Of a stretch of 64,000 nt of DNA, positions 46,798-60,279 are shown one piece after another. Source of the stretch: Ostrinia nubilalis (lineage: Eukaryota; Arthropoda; Insecta; Lepidoptera; Crambidae); contig NC_087104.1 in NCBI RefSeq assembly GCF_963855985.1, positions 7,130,001-7,194,000 on the forward strand, in the 5' to 3' direction. Under the pieces are notes generated by a model. The model made no database searches. It was not told the origin of the DNA and saw nothing but the letters and a program-made list of their open reading frames with translations. How positions within the stretch are numbered: position 1 is the stretch's first letter; every line of letters starts with the position of its first letter. A program made the position numbers and the translations under genes.

Positions 46798-46940
46798 GCT
46801 AATTAGGTGTCGACACTGCCAACGCTAGATCCTGAACCGATGCGAGCTTATTACCGCGACGACCCGACCGATTCATTCCGGAGATGTAGCGCTTATTCGC
46901 TCGAGTACCGTTATCGCGTAATGTGATACGTCTGCACCTT
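46798..46940 (+). repeat. Direct repeat pair B, copy 2
   Basis: Partner of 46191-46332, with several small indels. Confidence 0.9.
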
Positions 46941-47439
<499 letters not shown>

Positions 47440-47489
47440 TAAGTCTTTAGCATAAAATACGAACATAACCATGACCATAATGAGTCTCC

Positions 47490-47625
47490 ACTGCCGGACA
47501 TAGGCCGTTTGCGTATAGCGGCTTCCCGCTATCTTAACTAGGTCAGTGGTTTTTAACCATTTACCATTCTTCCACACCCACCTCGTACTTTGCGTTTGCC
47601 CTACCGGTAGCACTACTAACTAGTG
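47490..47625 (-). pseudogene. Degraded RTE-type LINE fragment
   Basis: The - strand reads DLVKIAGSRYTQTAYVRQW, a decayed form of the RTE C-terminus (normally VKVAGSRW and EAYVQQWT), and ends at a CCACTGCCGGACATAGGCC-like boundary. It lies 50 bp downstream of the exon B donor. Confidence 0.55.
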
Positions 47626-47806
47626 AGTGGTAGCACGGTCAATCTTTATTTTACCGTTGTATTACTAATTAAATATCGGTAGTGCTGTGAGCAAAGTGCT
47701 ATGAGCAAAGCGGGCTTCCAATGGAAATACCATTTCAACTTAGCTAAAAACTGTGTAAAAAATCTGTAGCTTCGAAAAACGTTTTCGTCGCATTATTTTT
47801 ATGAGT
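47626..47806. other. Nothing recognised
   Basis: Short gap between the RTE relic and the SINE/LINE-like repeat. Confidence 0.3.
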
Positions 47807-48544
47807 AAACTAGCTGTGCCCGCGACTTCGTCCGCGTGGAATAATGACTTTGGGTAGGCACTTTTAATAATTTAGTCTAATTATTTTACAAATAGCTTTC
47901 GCCCGCGACTTCGTCCGCGGAGAAGTCGAAAACGTTCTCATACGATTTTTAAATGTTTTTAACGTTATTATCTAAATGTTTGAATACTTATAAAATATAA
48001 AAATCTTAAAGGTTAAATAAACATGAAAATATTTTTTTCTTGTATTTTATGAATATGCAGCTCGGCCTTTGATCGGTGGTATTATCTTTTTACAACGAAA
48101 TCGAAAACTACACCTACCGCAGTATTATTGGTAAACTTTTTTTTTCCTACGGGTGCTAGAATCACCAAGCTTCTAGCATGCCACTGGCCGTGGGAGAAGG
48201 AGCTTTTCCTCAAGACTACTCCCACTACCTCAAGGGCCTCCGCCAAAACTCTCGCGCGAAAATGAGTTTATGTATGTATATACATACAGCGCAAGCAGGT
48301 GCCCGCGGCATGATCGTCATGCATTACTATGCATTGTTAGGCGAGCGCACGCAGCGGGCACCCACTCCGAGGTTAAGTGGAGGCCCCTAGAGTATGATAG
48401 TCTTTAAAATGACATGATTGTAAAAAAAATGAACTAACGGGCTATCCAACACAAAAAGAATTTTTCAAATCGGTCCAGTAGTTCCTGAGATTAGCGCGTT
48501 CAACCAAACAAACAAACAAACTCTTCAGCTTTATAATATTAGTA
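47807..48544 (+). mobile_element. GCCCGCGACTTCGTCCGCG repeat, internally deleted copy
   Basis: Begins AAACTAGCTGTGCCCGCGAC and ends CTTTATAATATTAGTA after a short (CAAA)n run. GCCCGCGACTTCGTCCGCG occurs twice near its start, about 75 bp apart. It aligns with 60280-61823 almost base for base but lacks 782 bp (60897-61678 of that copy). The frame 48178-48390 is inside the repeat and is not a gene. Confidence 0.88.
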
Positions 48545-49777
48545 TAGATACGGCAATACTTAATTGAAAGCGCGTATACGCTTACATAAAGTAGTAAGTA
48601 TCGGTTAATTCCGGCGTTATTAAATGTTGCCGTCCCATACCGTGTAATTCTTTTCATATTCGCCATGAATGACTTTATTTCAATAACCTCTGATTATCAT
48701 TTTGTCCGCCGTAGGTACACAGTTAATTACACATCAAAAAGCTTTTAAATTCCGAAGGATAAATTGCAGTTTCAGACTGGAAAACAAAATGGCTTCCCAA
48801 TTAGTGGGAAACTGTGATAGGCCTTCAGTTTATTGAAAAGCACACCGATATTTGGCACGTGAAAATTAATTTGCTTATTAAAATGATATGGCGCCAACGT
48901 TGGACAATCTTGTTTGGCCAACATTCGTTATAATATATTTCGTGGCCTTTTAAGTCGTCATTTATTTTCTTTAAATTCTGATGTCAACTTCCGAGTAATA
49001 CTTAACCGCTACTTGGGTTTAAACCATAGCTTATCTGGAGGATTTATGAGATGTTTTAATAAGTAAAAATTACATTCTGACGACCACTTCGCATTTAAGT
49101 GGCACATAAACACTTTATCGGCGTACTTTGGCAAAAGTTAGTATTCATTATTTTCTTTGAAGTTTACTAAGCTGCTCAAATATTAAAATGTAGTCCATCC
49201 AAATGGAAAATAAAAATATTGTAAGTAGGTAAGTATGTAGTCAAAGGTTAATATTATTTGTGATAAGCATCAACAGTTCGAAAGAGATTTTTAGATAAGT
49301 ATCTAAAAATCTTTTTGCCGAATGTTGTGGCTAGACTTGTTCTTGGGAAATCGCACATTGTCTACAGACGACTTGTTGTGACAAAACAATTATATTTATC
49401 TACATATACGCTTTTAATTAAATCATGTACCTATGCTTCATTTTCAATTGTCAGTTAGCATTTATTCTAAACGTCCGTTTTATTTAAGAGAAAAGTTTTT
49501 TGGAGATTATAAATGAGCTTTTGGTTGAAATATCTATTTAGCTATTAGTTCTAGCCATTGACAAAACCGCTGCGCGTATTTCACGTCACAGACAAACCGA
49601 TAGGGACAAAAACCTTTGTCCCACAGCCCCTAACAGCCATAATTAAATTAATCGATTTGTCACCGTGACACAATGATCGCCGACAGACCAGCAGTGTTGA
49701 CACATGCGGTAACACTGAAGGCTCGGTCATAGCAACGCGTGCAGTCTGCTTGCATGATGGCGATGCAGGCCTAGCCG
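48545..49777. other. No gene recognised
   Basis: AT-rich. Contains TGTCACCGTGACA at 49658-49670. Confidence 0.4.
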
Positions 49778-49878
49778 CCCAGGATGCGCGCCACGATAAG
49801 CTTTTATCACGCCATTTTATCGATTTTACACGATAAGTCTAAAATCATCGATAAGATTTTATCACGGCGCGCATCCTA
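49778..49878. mobile_element. Short MITE, CAGGATGCGCGCC ends
   Basis: CCCAGGATGCGCGCCACGAT is inverted at the right as CACGGCGCGCATCCTAG. The interior repeats TTTTATCA and ATCGAT motifs. About 100 bp. Confidence 0.8.
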
Positions 49879-52731
49879 GCCCGGCAGATGTCGTGTATGA
49901 ATTTGTAGCGATGAGTTCACATCAACGCGTCCTTTCATTGTCGCAGCGGTCTATGGCGCAGTGGTCGTCATCGCCATCGCCGACGCGTTGGTTTGGCCGA
50001 AGCTTGAATGAGCCGTGCACCACAAATTGTACCTGTACTTGTACCTTTGCTTGTTTACATAATATCTTCTACCATGTTTGCGCTCAGCTCATTATTTCAT
50101 GTGACGTGGATATTTGTTTACAAGCGCCGGCTGTGTGCCACTCGTTTGTTTACTGTTTGATCGGTTATATGTGAAATATTTGGACAATAAAATCGATAAT
50201 ACTGGGGCAAAGCTTTATTGAGTATTAATCAAATGACGCGTTTTGTGCGGGCACGTTTTGACTTTGGATATTTGATTTAATTCTGTAGGTACTGCGTGTT
50301 GATAATAATGTCCGTGGTATTACATACCTACGTCGATAGAAGCACATAACAGAATGTGTTTCGGTTCGGTACGTAATGATCAAAATATTATGTCGTGTTT
50401 ACCTTGGAAGGTAGGTACTTGTGTTCATAACAAAAACCCAACGCCAATCGTACAATGACATATAATTATGCAAATATGTCCAACGCACCTATGTAATTTT
50501 AAGTGCCTTCTTCGTATTTAAGAAACAATAATGAAATCGATCAGCAAAAACGGCGACCCATCGGGATGTCTCACTCCAGCAAACACCGGGCACTTTGTTT
50601 TTACGCCTAGTTCCGTGCGGCTTCTTAATCAAAAGGCGTCCAGGCACGAAGCAATTTGGCTGGTCGCCCGTACGGGCAATAAGGAGTGAGCGCTATTAAA
50701 ACAAGCGCAAATAAAGCAAATTGAAAACGGCACCGTTTTACCCCCGTCGCCTTGAGGGGGCTCCCGCCCCGGCCCGACCCCGCAAAAACAACGTCGTCTA
50801 GAGACCTTTGCTGCGTCTAAACACCACATAGTTTCTAGAGTTGGATACACAAGACTCGAGTGTGTCGATGCCGATATACCTATACGTATTGGGTATTTTT
50901 GCTGCGGCACTAGTGTGACGAGTTCGATTTGGCTTAAGTAGTAGGTAATATACAATATCCGTTACCTACAATAAATTCTAAGTTGTCATTGAAGAGTGAT
51001 ATAATTATCATTCTAACATTATTAGTTTTGAAGTCGTAACTTGTCCTTGATTGCTGTATTACCAGCTACTCCATGCCGTGTCACATTTCTAATTGTCATT
51101 GGGGCTTGGCGACATCTGATAGCAGATTTTAATCTATAAAACTTTTGTGCTATAGTTAAACGTTTAATGTATAAAACCTTTTTAAAACATACCCGTTCAA
51201 ATATGTATAACTATTGAGCTCGCTTTGAGAGCTTTTTATGTGCCCCACAAGAAATACAATTTATATGCATCTAATAATGTGGGCTAGAAAAGCAAGAACA
51301 TGCACCCTTGTCTTTAAAAACCAAATTAGATAGGAAGGAGACCTAGTTCCTTACAATTTACTTAGTTCCCTGTGAACTTTCTCTTTGTGGAAAACATACT
51401 CTTTTCCTACCTTCTCATGTGACATAAAAATATGATGTAATAAGAACACTAAAGGATCCAATATTGTATGCATAAGACAACGGCGAAACGATTAAATTAT
51501 GTACTAAGAGGCTCATATAGGCTTGGAGACATTATAAAGACTCTATATACCTTTTATACTTTAAATATCTTTGCATAACTCTATTTCAGCAACGAAGCTT
51601 AAGTGTATTTATGTAGGCTGCTACACTAAACTCTTCTTAGCTATTATCGCTTAGACCCTAAGCCTTAGAGTACTAAATAAATATAGGAGTCATTAAGATA
51701 TAGAAAAGTAATTAAAAAATTAAAGCAATGAAGAAAAAGATCCATTTTCTCAGTTAACAAATCCAAACCTGTATAAGAGTATTCAATGTCTTTTACTGCT
51801 TTTAATGGCTGCGTTGACATACAGGAAGAGTGACCAGTCTTTTAATTTTTATTGCAAAATAGCATGTATCACAATTATAGACATAATATGTAGGCACATC
51901 ATGGTAAACGTCTACCTAATTGAATTCTTTACCTACTTGTAATGTGTGTGGTAAATTGTTGAATGTGCATGGAATGGGCGCCATGTGCCATCCTCTGTGC
52001 AACAGCATCTTAGTCATTATCGACGTTAAAATCAGATGATTATAGGTCCTTAACCTTAACTGATTCAATGCCTGGGGTATGGGAGTGGCATGGCAGGGGT
52101 GACAATGAAACAGTATGACGTGACAGAGTATACACATCTGAAGGAGATCTGAAGGCTCACTGACGTTTAACCGTCACAAAAACACCCTCCCGTGCCGCTC
52201 CATAAAGGCACTTACTCAGTGAAGCGCTTGACCTACCTATAGTGACACATTCTGGTGGACTGTCACATTGTCGTAATCAAGTACTCGTGCATGGCCATAC
52301 CTATCTGATGCCCTTGCCCAGCATTGCCCAAAAATGATCCCAGCACCTTATTTAATCTGACCGAGACCACGATGTTTGCGGTCTGTATAGGTGATCCCGC
52401 AACACTTTTCGGGATGTGTTAATAAGTGCCGGGGCGTTGTTTGCGGAGGGCCCGATCGCGGGTCGGTCGTGCGGTCGGGAGATCGCCGCGTGACGACCGG
52501 CGCCCCGCATAAATCTCGGCGACCGCCAATTAAGGCCCACCCCGACAGTTTGTCTACGACGCCGCCCTGATTGCTTTCACTCTGCGACGGCTGATCGGTG
52601 ATACATGGATGGGAATAAGAGACGTGATGGTGGAGATGAGACGGGAATAAGATTCAAATAGACCTCGAACAAATATCTCTAGAACTTTTGGCCATCGCCA
52701 AATATGAAAAAAAAAATGACCCAGCTTAATT
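49879..52731. other. No gene recognised
   Basis: Frames at 49893-50174, 50629-50955, 51916-52137 and 52352-52540 lack motifs. GC-rich patches lie near 50560-50830 and 52340-52570. A CACCCTCCCGTGCCGCTCC string near 52182 recurs near 57271 (dispersed repeat). Confidence 0.4.
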
Positions 52732-52757
52732 AGAAAGAAAGAAAGAAAGAAAAAAAT
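52732..52757 (+). repeat. (GAAA)n microsatellite
   Basis: Five AGAA-type units followed by an A-run. Confidence 0.9.
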
Positions 52758-53955
52758 ATTTATTACGATGAACATCACATAGAGAATAAAGAAAATATAC
52801 GGAAAAAAGACGGAAAATAGCACATAAATATTACAAGGAAATAAAAAGTGAACTGAGCAATGCCACCCTGTTACAACAGCGATGCCCATCGCAATGGGAA
52901 TCTACTCAGCATATGCCGTGGTCCATGGTGGGGAAGGCCACGACGCTGGTTTTCAGTGTGCGCCATGCCGAGTGGAAGTCACGGACAGTACGGACACCAA
53001 CCTAAAAAATTAAAGGATCTTCAACGGTCCTAGCACATGACTCCAAAAGGCTATGCATTATACTTCTGGCTAACACATTCGCTGTCCAAGATGACGGCCA
53101 GCCTATTGATCACCAGTAGCCTGTTAGTAAAAACCTAACAAAGCTCTCGTCCTAAGAACCCGTGGTGTCTACAAAAAGCGCGTTAACAAAAAGCTCCTAT
53201 ATTGAGAGCTTGATTAAATAAAGAAGATAAGTTATAAATATTATAAGTAACAACGCCAGAGTAAATAAATCGATTGATATTATCGAAATCAAATTGAAAC
53301 ATGGTTAATTTACTAATAGACTGGCCTACCCCGAAGAGTTTGCATTCAATTAACTAAACCAACTGCTAAAGACGGCGGGTGTCTCCAACTTTATTACTTT
53401 AAAAATGCTAATCCAAAGTAATACGTGCGTGTTTTATTTATAAGAAAGCATCGAAGTGTTGACGGGGCGTCGTTAGAGCGCTACTCGTGTGTCATTTTAA
53501 GGATGTGCCAAATTGAAGGCTCCGCGGGGCGTCATCGCTAGGGGAGCCTGATTTATGCCCCGGGCCCCTCGCCGCGAGTTCGATTAGAGGGTATATTCAC
53601 TCCGAGGTCAGTTTTCTTATGTGCGTGCCCTAATGTCAATGTTCTTATTATAGCTGAAAGTAGTTCGCTGATGTTCTGGGTTGTCGTACCCTTAATTAGG
53701 ATGATGGGGGAATGATACGGCGTATCAAATTGCATATTACCGTATAATTTGCTAATTGGATTAATTAGGAGTTGTATTATGAGTTATGATATTACTTAAT
53801 GGCCGTTAAGGTATCTTTAAGGTGCCTACAATAGCAATTATGGAACCATCGTCTTTGAATTACGGTAGATTTTGTTTATACGGTCAAGTACATTAAAATA
53901 GCAATTCAAATAAGTGCAGAATTCGAAACGACTTTTCCAGACACAAACATATACT
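52758..53955. other. No gene recognised
   Basis: No repeat ends or coding motifs seen. Confidence 0.4.
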
Positions 53956-54069
53956 AAGACTGGATTGCACCATTTTCCTTTGACTTAAACAAAATTCTGT
54001 TAAACTCCATACGAAAAACACTGGTTATAATTATAGTTAATGTTAAAGTAAGATGGTGCAAGTCAGCCT
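53956..54069. mobile_element. MITE-like repeat, TTGCACC family
   Basis: GACTGGATTGCACCATTTTC at the left and AGATGGTGCAAGTCAGCC at the right are imperfect inverted repeats. Related to 9161 and 46430. Confidence 0.7.
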
Positions 54070-54122
54070 AAATCTATAGTCAAATAGCACAGAATACTTG
54101 ATAGGTGTAACTAACAGTTCAT

Positions 54123-54178
54123 AAGGTTCAGCCAAATGCCGTCCACTATGGACAAAGGCCCCCCAAAAATTTCCACAA
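54123..54178 (-). pseudogene. RTE-type LINE tail fragment
   Basis: Inverse of CAGCCAAATGCCGTCCACTA then GGACAAAGGCC; it decodes to a mutated WTAFG-stop end. Very short. The + strand frame 54136-54318 is unrelated to any gene. Confidence 0.6.
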
Positions 54179-57100
54179 CTAGCAGTTGCCAATGGCTAAA
54201 AATGATCTTTTTCCATGTCATATTATGTGTGTTTGTTCATTCAACCGTAATAACTCGCAGTGACAAATTTCAAACGCGAAATTATTACACAAAATTAACA
54301 TTTCACCACCTTCAATAACTTTATCACGTGTGGTTGCTCATAAACAACGTCATGTTCAATGGACCGTGTGAATGTGCTTTGACGTTTGTCGCGAGCACTT
54401 GTTATTCAGTGTTTGTTTAACCTTAGTAGAGTTCATTTGTTAATCCTTGGATAATTACAAAAAGTAATCGCACGCGCGTAGCGGTAGGCGTGTCGGGCGC
54501 ACTCGAGCGTGACGATGCGCGGTGACGGCTGCTAGCGAGCGTTACTCACGGATGACCGAGCGGCGTACCTGCGTCTTCGTTCGCAAAGATAAATAAATTG
54601 ATATTTTATTGGATACACTCTTGGGTGTTTGGTGGAGAAATAAGATCAATAAGATGGTTTTAATAATAAGAATAAGGGGTGAATTTTTTGAGCCTAAACT
54701 GGTAGAGCACAAAGGAAGAAGGATTTGTGACTTATATTAGCGCTTAAATTTGTAAAAAATCTCTTTCTTAGCAAATGTTTGGCTGATTATAATTGTGAAT
54801 TGATTTTAAAAGATTTCACATTCTTTCCTTCTTACAAAAATAATAACTTCAGTCATTAAAGCAATTATTATAGATCATTTTGAGGAAATAAATTAGGAAA
54901 TTGTATGGAAAATTACTTGTTTAGCAAAACAACTTTGAAGGAAATATTTTTAAGTTTCCATTCCTCGAATCTTTAAGAAAAGCCAGTGTAGATCGTGGGC
55001 GTTATTAGCACTGCACGTCTTTTCACATCCCAGTGTATTCTCGTCGAAGACAGCTGATATTCCAACAGCGCAGATTGGGCGGTGTTCGACGCCAGAAGAC
55101 GTGGCCCGCCCACTTTAGCGACCTGTAGTGCGACTGTTGGTCTCGTTTCTTTCACTCACTTCTAGTTTTAAAATATCTCGGGTCTCACTTACTTGGCTAT
55201 TAAAGTAGAAAAGGGGAAATTACGAGCAAGTTACCCTGATTGGTCATATTCATCATCGAGATTAGATTCGTGGCCTGTGATTACATTTCGGATAAGCATA
55301 CACTTCTTTTCTTAATCAAGCTGCCGAAAAATCAAATAATTACAAAGTATAAAGTACCTATCTAAAATAAATTTACAGTCCACGTTATGACAAACTACGT
55401 ACTCTTGAGGCAAGTAATGATATTTATACGTTACAAAAACTTTTCAAAATTGTTTTGCAAAACAGTTGCTGTTTAATTTTTGATGACGCCTTTACCTGTA
55501 GCCAGCCATCCTGATCATCTTAATTCTAATCTGAATTAATATGACGCCAAATATTAACATATTGTTTACGCGCCTAAGACACCTTGTGCTGTCTCAATTC
55601 ATTATGTTAGTTCGTTCAGCGCTTCGAAAGCCATTGAATTTGTAAAGCCTCGGTTGACTCGCGCCGTGACGCGTGACGGCGAGATGCAAATGATGGCAGG
55701 CGCCGGGGCGCCGCGGCGGCGTCGGCGCCGTCTAATCGCTGCTAAGAGCCCGCGCACACGGACCTTTGATCGGATGATGCTGGGCTAGATCTTGATTAGT
55801 ACCTACATGTGTGACGGTGGAACTGAATAAATTGGCAGCCCATTGACAGTCTTGTGCGAGGACTCTAAGTTCCCTTTTTCAGTCATAGACTCAGTCCCAA
55901 GTTTGGTATCAATATTGCAATACAAACAATAGGAGCCTCGCTCTACCTATACATACTTATTAGAATCTAGTTTTGTGCTTTGTTCTTGAAATTCAAGAAG
56001 TTATTATACTACTATGCTTTAGATAGAATCGAGCTTTAAGCTTTGTTGTAATAATGAGTCGTCATAGCTTTTTCACACAAAGCCTTTCCGTTTTTCAGTC
56101 GGCCATAATAGCTGAAAATATCCGGGAAAGAACCATAGTAACCAGTGTATGGTATAAATTATTATTTAATGACTAATTGTAGTAGAATACTTCCAAGTAA
56201 TCTTGTCACGCCCAACAGCATACTAGGGAACATCTGGATGAGAAGTGGTCAGAAAATTTAAGTTAACCTAAAATACCTGGAAGTCAAGACTCAAGATAAT
56301 CACAAAGGTCGTTGTTAAGGGCACCGCTTAGGGCCGCCGAACATGCCGGCGGATTGTTTAACAGCACAATTACATTAGGTAACGTAATCGCCCGCGGGCT
56401 GATGAAGTTAACCGTGTTACCGTATCTGTCGACGGATCAGCGCGCCACGCCCTCAATTAAAATCTCATTATGGGTCCGCCACACTATACAGGCTATGTCT
56501 CCCGATGTTGCTGAGAAAAACATGGGACTTTTCCGCTGTTAAAAGTGACGTCATTTGAAATTAATTATTAATTAATTATTGAGTCCCAATACTTTTTTAT
56601 TTTTTTTGGTCTTACGGTCCATAAACTATTCCAAAATGCTAATCTTCTTTATGTAGTTCAAATTAGTTTTGAATGAGTACAGAAAAGGCATTTTCACTTC
56701 AACAGTTTCCTTTTTTTTCGCAACATTAGCATATTCCGTTGTTTAGTTTCGAGAGAGTATTGACATAGTTATAATAATACCGCATTATTATTATGTTAGA
56801 TAATTTTAATAGTCTACTGACAGACCTTATGAGCCGTCACCTATTGAATGATCTCGGTAGTAGTAGAATAAAATAATACCTTTGAATTCACAAAAAGAGT
56901 TTTTTTGCGTCTCACAAATAACTGATGCCGAAAAAGCCTGGAAAATGGGTACCCATTCTTAACGCCCTTAATTCCCAAATAAAGCAAGAAATATGCTTTC
57001 GTTCCATAGAGGATGATCGCTGGAGTGTTTGTAAGGCGCGGCACCACGCCTGTGTTTGCGGCTAGTGTTTGGCCGCCTTCTTTATGGCGACCGGACAGAC

Positions 57101-57402
57101 GGCTCGCGAGTTACGGCGGGGTACGTGCCCTTAGTTAGAGCTTGTTGCAAAGAAAGGTGGTTTATGCTGTTCGCTTAGCTGTGGAAATGCTATAGCTGCA
57201 GCGCTTAACTGAGTGTATTTTTTATTACGTCAAATGATTTGTGTGCTCTGTCTCATAATATGTCAAAATCACCCCTCCCGTGCCGCTCCCATACCTCAGG
57301 ACGTGTTTCTGTTAAGCGCTAGATCTATTACTCTATTATTTCTGTTTTGTCAGCTTCTGTACTGTCAATAGCAGTAGTAAGTATACAGTGTAGACTACTA
57401 CA
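54179..57402. other. No gene recognised
   Basis: A GC-rich patch near 55660-55760 (GGCGCCGGGGCGCCGCGGCG) and frames at 54973-55155, 56312-56542 and 56841-57047 have no support. The CACCCCTCCCGTGCCGCTCC string is at 57271. Confidence 0.4.
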
Positions 57403-57560
57403 CTAATATTATAAAGAAGAAAGATTCAATTGTTTGTATCGAATAAGCTCTGAAACTACTGGACTGATTTCCAAAAAATATGTCACCATTTGAATCTTAC
57501 ATTATATCTGATGAGCGCAGGAATATTTTAGACGGTACGAAGTTCGCCGGATCAGCTAGA
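57403..57560 (-). repeat. SINE/LINE-tail repeat fragment
   Basis: ACTAATATTATAAAGAAGAA and GAAACTACTGGACTGATTT are the inverted tail of the same broad group as the repeats ending TTATAATATTAGT. Confidence 0.6.
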
Positions 57561-58569
57561 GCTAGAGCTAAAAACGTACATAAGTATTTACTGCTTTATG
57601 TCTTTGAACACTACCTTTCGAAAGATACATAACTTTAAGTGCCTTAAGCACAAATCTTGTCTCATTTTCTCGGAAAAGCGTCTCTCTAATTTTAGTTCCT
57701 ATAGGTTAATTACTCTCCAGACACTTTAATTGTAAGTTTGTAAATTCCGAGATATCATTACTCTTCCCGTACTAATTTAGATTATGAGATGCCTTTACAA
57801 ATTCTAGGAAATCCGTCGAGTTGGCAATTAGGAATTTACAGTTCTTGATTGCTAGTGAATACAGCTTGTTAACTATGGTACATAATGCAATTAATGTCAC
57901 CAGAACTTGATATTCCGTGTGACTGTTCATGAAAATATAGCCCCTGCGTTCACTTGCATTTCAATAGGTCACGTTTCATATTGGCGTGAAACAATATTCA
58001 ATTGAGATGTATGTTAAAAAGATATAAATGAAATTGAATTAAAGTTTCCGAAATCTTTATTACTTGCATATTTACTTTTTTCAGAGCATATCTGTATGTA
58101 TGATCACATTAATCGCTCAAAATCATCAATCCCTAAAAAAGTGAGTTGTTAAAGTTTCACAAAAAATCTTTATTATCTAAGTAGGCCTTTAAACGCCACT
58201 ACGATTTCTTTTGTCACTCCGATAACTTTATGCCTCTTTGCACACAGAACTAAAAACATAATATTTTGCTCTTAGTTGTAAGCTTATTATATTCGAAGAA
58301 AAAATGTTTAGCTCTGCCAAAATAAGTATTTGAAATATTGTTCACTAATGTATGTTCCAGAAAGAGACATGAAGCGAAATTAGTAAAGTAGGTCTTCGAC
58401 TTATATTAAAAACCAGCTGTTTAATGTCCATATAAGTCGCTCGAGGAAGATGTTATTCATTGTAAACGAATAAGTACTGAAAGTAATCAGCAAATGAACT
58501 AACAATTAATACTCTACATTCGTTAAGAGTTAAGAGGAAATCAATTTGTATAAAATAGGAAACTACTTA
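57561..58569. other. No gene recognised
   Basis: AT-rich with no identifiable structure. Confidence 0.4.
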
Positions 58570-58570
58570 T

Positions 58571-58686
58571 TGCCCGTTTTCACCATCAATCCCTAATTTT
58601 TAAGTGACCTCTATGGTAACACATAACAGGAATTTTGTTTTCATAGGGGTCACTTAAAAATTAGGGATTAATGGTGAAAACGGGCA
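58571..58686. mobile_element. Hairpin MITE, GCCCGTTTTCACCAT ends
   Basis: Arms of about 46 bp: GCCCGTTTTCACCATCAATC with its inverse ending TGGTGAAAACGGGC, around a 25-bp AT-rich centre. The flanks allow TTAT or ATT as target duplication, so the exact end is uncertain. The frame 58671-58889 starts in its arm and is not supported. Confidence 0.85.
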
Positions 58687-58689
58687 TTA

Positions 58690-59277
58690 TGTGTAACTAT
58701 GAGCTTAAAAAAACTTTTTTAGTCAATATCTATTTCGGTTGTGTTATACAGTATAGGTACTTACGAGTATCATTTAGTTCGCCAGTCACTTTTTCTGTAA
58801 AAAGTGAAATTTATTTAGCTCTCCTCATAATTAAAAATTTAAGATTTTTATCGATTATTTTTAAAGTTATTATACTGATCTGTTTCTAGCACAATATTTA
58901 ACACCCATCTACTTACTTTAAATTCACAGTAATATAATTTTGATTTCGAATATTTTATGAGCTGTCTTACATCATAAATGTGTAATACTCTCATTATTTA
59001 ATACTACACGATATAAGCTGCTTTAATTTTCGGGCAATGAATAATAAGATACTTGTATTCATTTTGTTCGGCTTAATTCCCTTTTAATTGTTAGTCCAGG
59101 AGAAACGAAACAATGTTCATATATTGTGCTTGAAGTTTTTATGTTACGGTAAAATATGTGATAAATTGAAAATTATTCTAAATTACCGGTCATTATGAAT
59201 AGTCGAGGTAAAAGTAATTAATTAATCACATTTATCAGTGATAATTTAATAATGTAACTTTAGTACTAACAAATATC
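58690..59277. other. No gene recognised
   Basis: AT-rich flank of the LINE. Confidence 0.4.
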
Positions 59278-59310
59278 ATAAAAGATAAGATAAGATAAGA
59301 TAAGATAAGC
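59278..59310 (-). repeat. (TTATC)n 3' tail of the LINE
   Basis: About six GATAA units on the + strand; read on the - strand they form the simple-repeat tail of the Jockey-like LINE. Confidence 0.85.
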
Positions 59311-60279
59311 ATTTATTGTTAATTGTGTTGATACAGTGGTGTTACATAAAAGGCACATAATGCTAAAGTACACAATTTATCCATTTCGGACGTACAATAT
59401 AAATTGTCAAAAACATAATTAATTATTAATTGGATTATTATTTTGCAATGTCAGTTATTATAAAATTATTCATTACATTACATTAAAATATTCATTTAAA
59501 TTATAAAAAGATTTGTCAAATAACCAGTCTTTGAGCGTTCGTTTAAATTTGATTCCCTCTAATTGTTTTATAGTATTTGGCAATCGATTGAATATTTTTA
59601 TTCCAGTTACGTATGTACTTTTTTCATAAATGTAACTAGAGGGTTTTACAACACACATATTATATTTATGTTGCGATCGTAGATTGTGCTTAGTATCACT
59701 TTTTTTACAAAACAAATATTTATGGTCTTTGACAAAAACACATATTTCTAGTATATATATACACGTCACAGTTAAGAATTTATAGTCTTTGAATACATTT
59801 CTTAATGATACATATTTATTTATATTATACATAATACGCAGACATTTTTTTTGGAGTATAAAAGTGGACTCAACATTTACAGAGTTACCCCAAAAAATTA
59901 TGCCATAAGTCAAGAGGGGGTACACATATCCATAGTAAGCGTTTTTCGCAACGTCAATTGATGATATATTTGTCAATATTGAGATAGCATAACAACTACT
60001 AGAGATTCTTTTATTAATGGATTCGATATGTGCTTTCCAATTTAAATTTGTAACAACAGTGACTCCCAAAAATCGTGTATCACTAACTTGTTCAATTTTC
60101 GTTCCGTTTATATTAACATTAAATTGTAGTGGTTATTTTTTGTAGTTCTTAAATTCAACAAATTTGGTCTTTCCTAAATTTACTTTCAAATTTATAGATG
60201 CTAACCAATTTATAACCCTATTTAGCGTATTGTATATTTCATCAACAAAACCACCATTATCCAATCCCTCCTTAGATAT
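59311..60279 (-). pseudogene. Jockey-like LINE, 3' part of reverse transcriptase ORF
   Basis: The longest open stretch of the window (198 codons, stop at 59473-59475). It reads VVTNLNWKAHIESINK, SCYAISILTNISSID, AYYGYVYPLLTYGIIFWGNS and IKIFNRLPNTIKQLEG, the region after the catalytic core of a Jockey/CR1-type reverse transcriptase. Upstream on the - strand the frame continues through VNLGKTKFVEFKNYKK to an in-frame TAA (60133-60135) and on to SKEGLDNG at the insertion point of the 60280 repeat. A 3' untranslated part and the TTATC tail follow. The copy is dead, but damage is light. Confidence 0.92.

Noticed and set aside
48178..48390. 70-codon frame
   Set aside because: Lies wholly inside the 47807-48544 repeat, and the same region of the 60280 copy does not preserve it.
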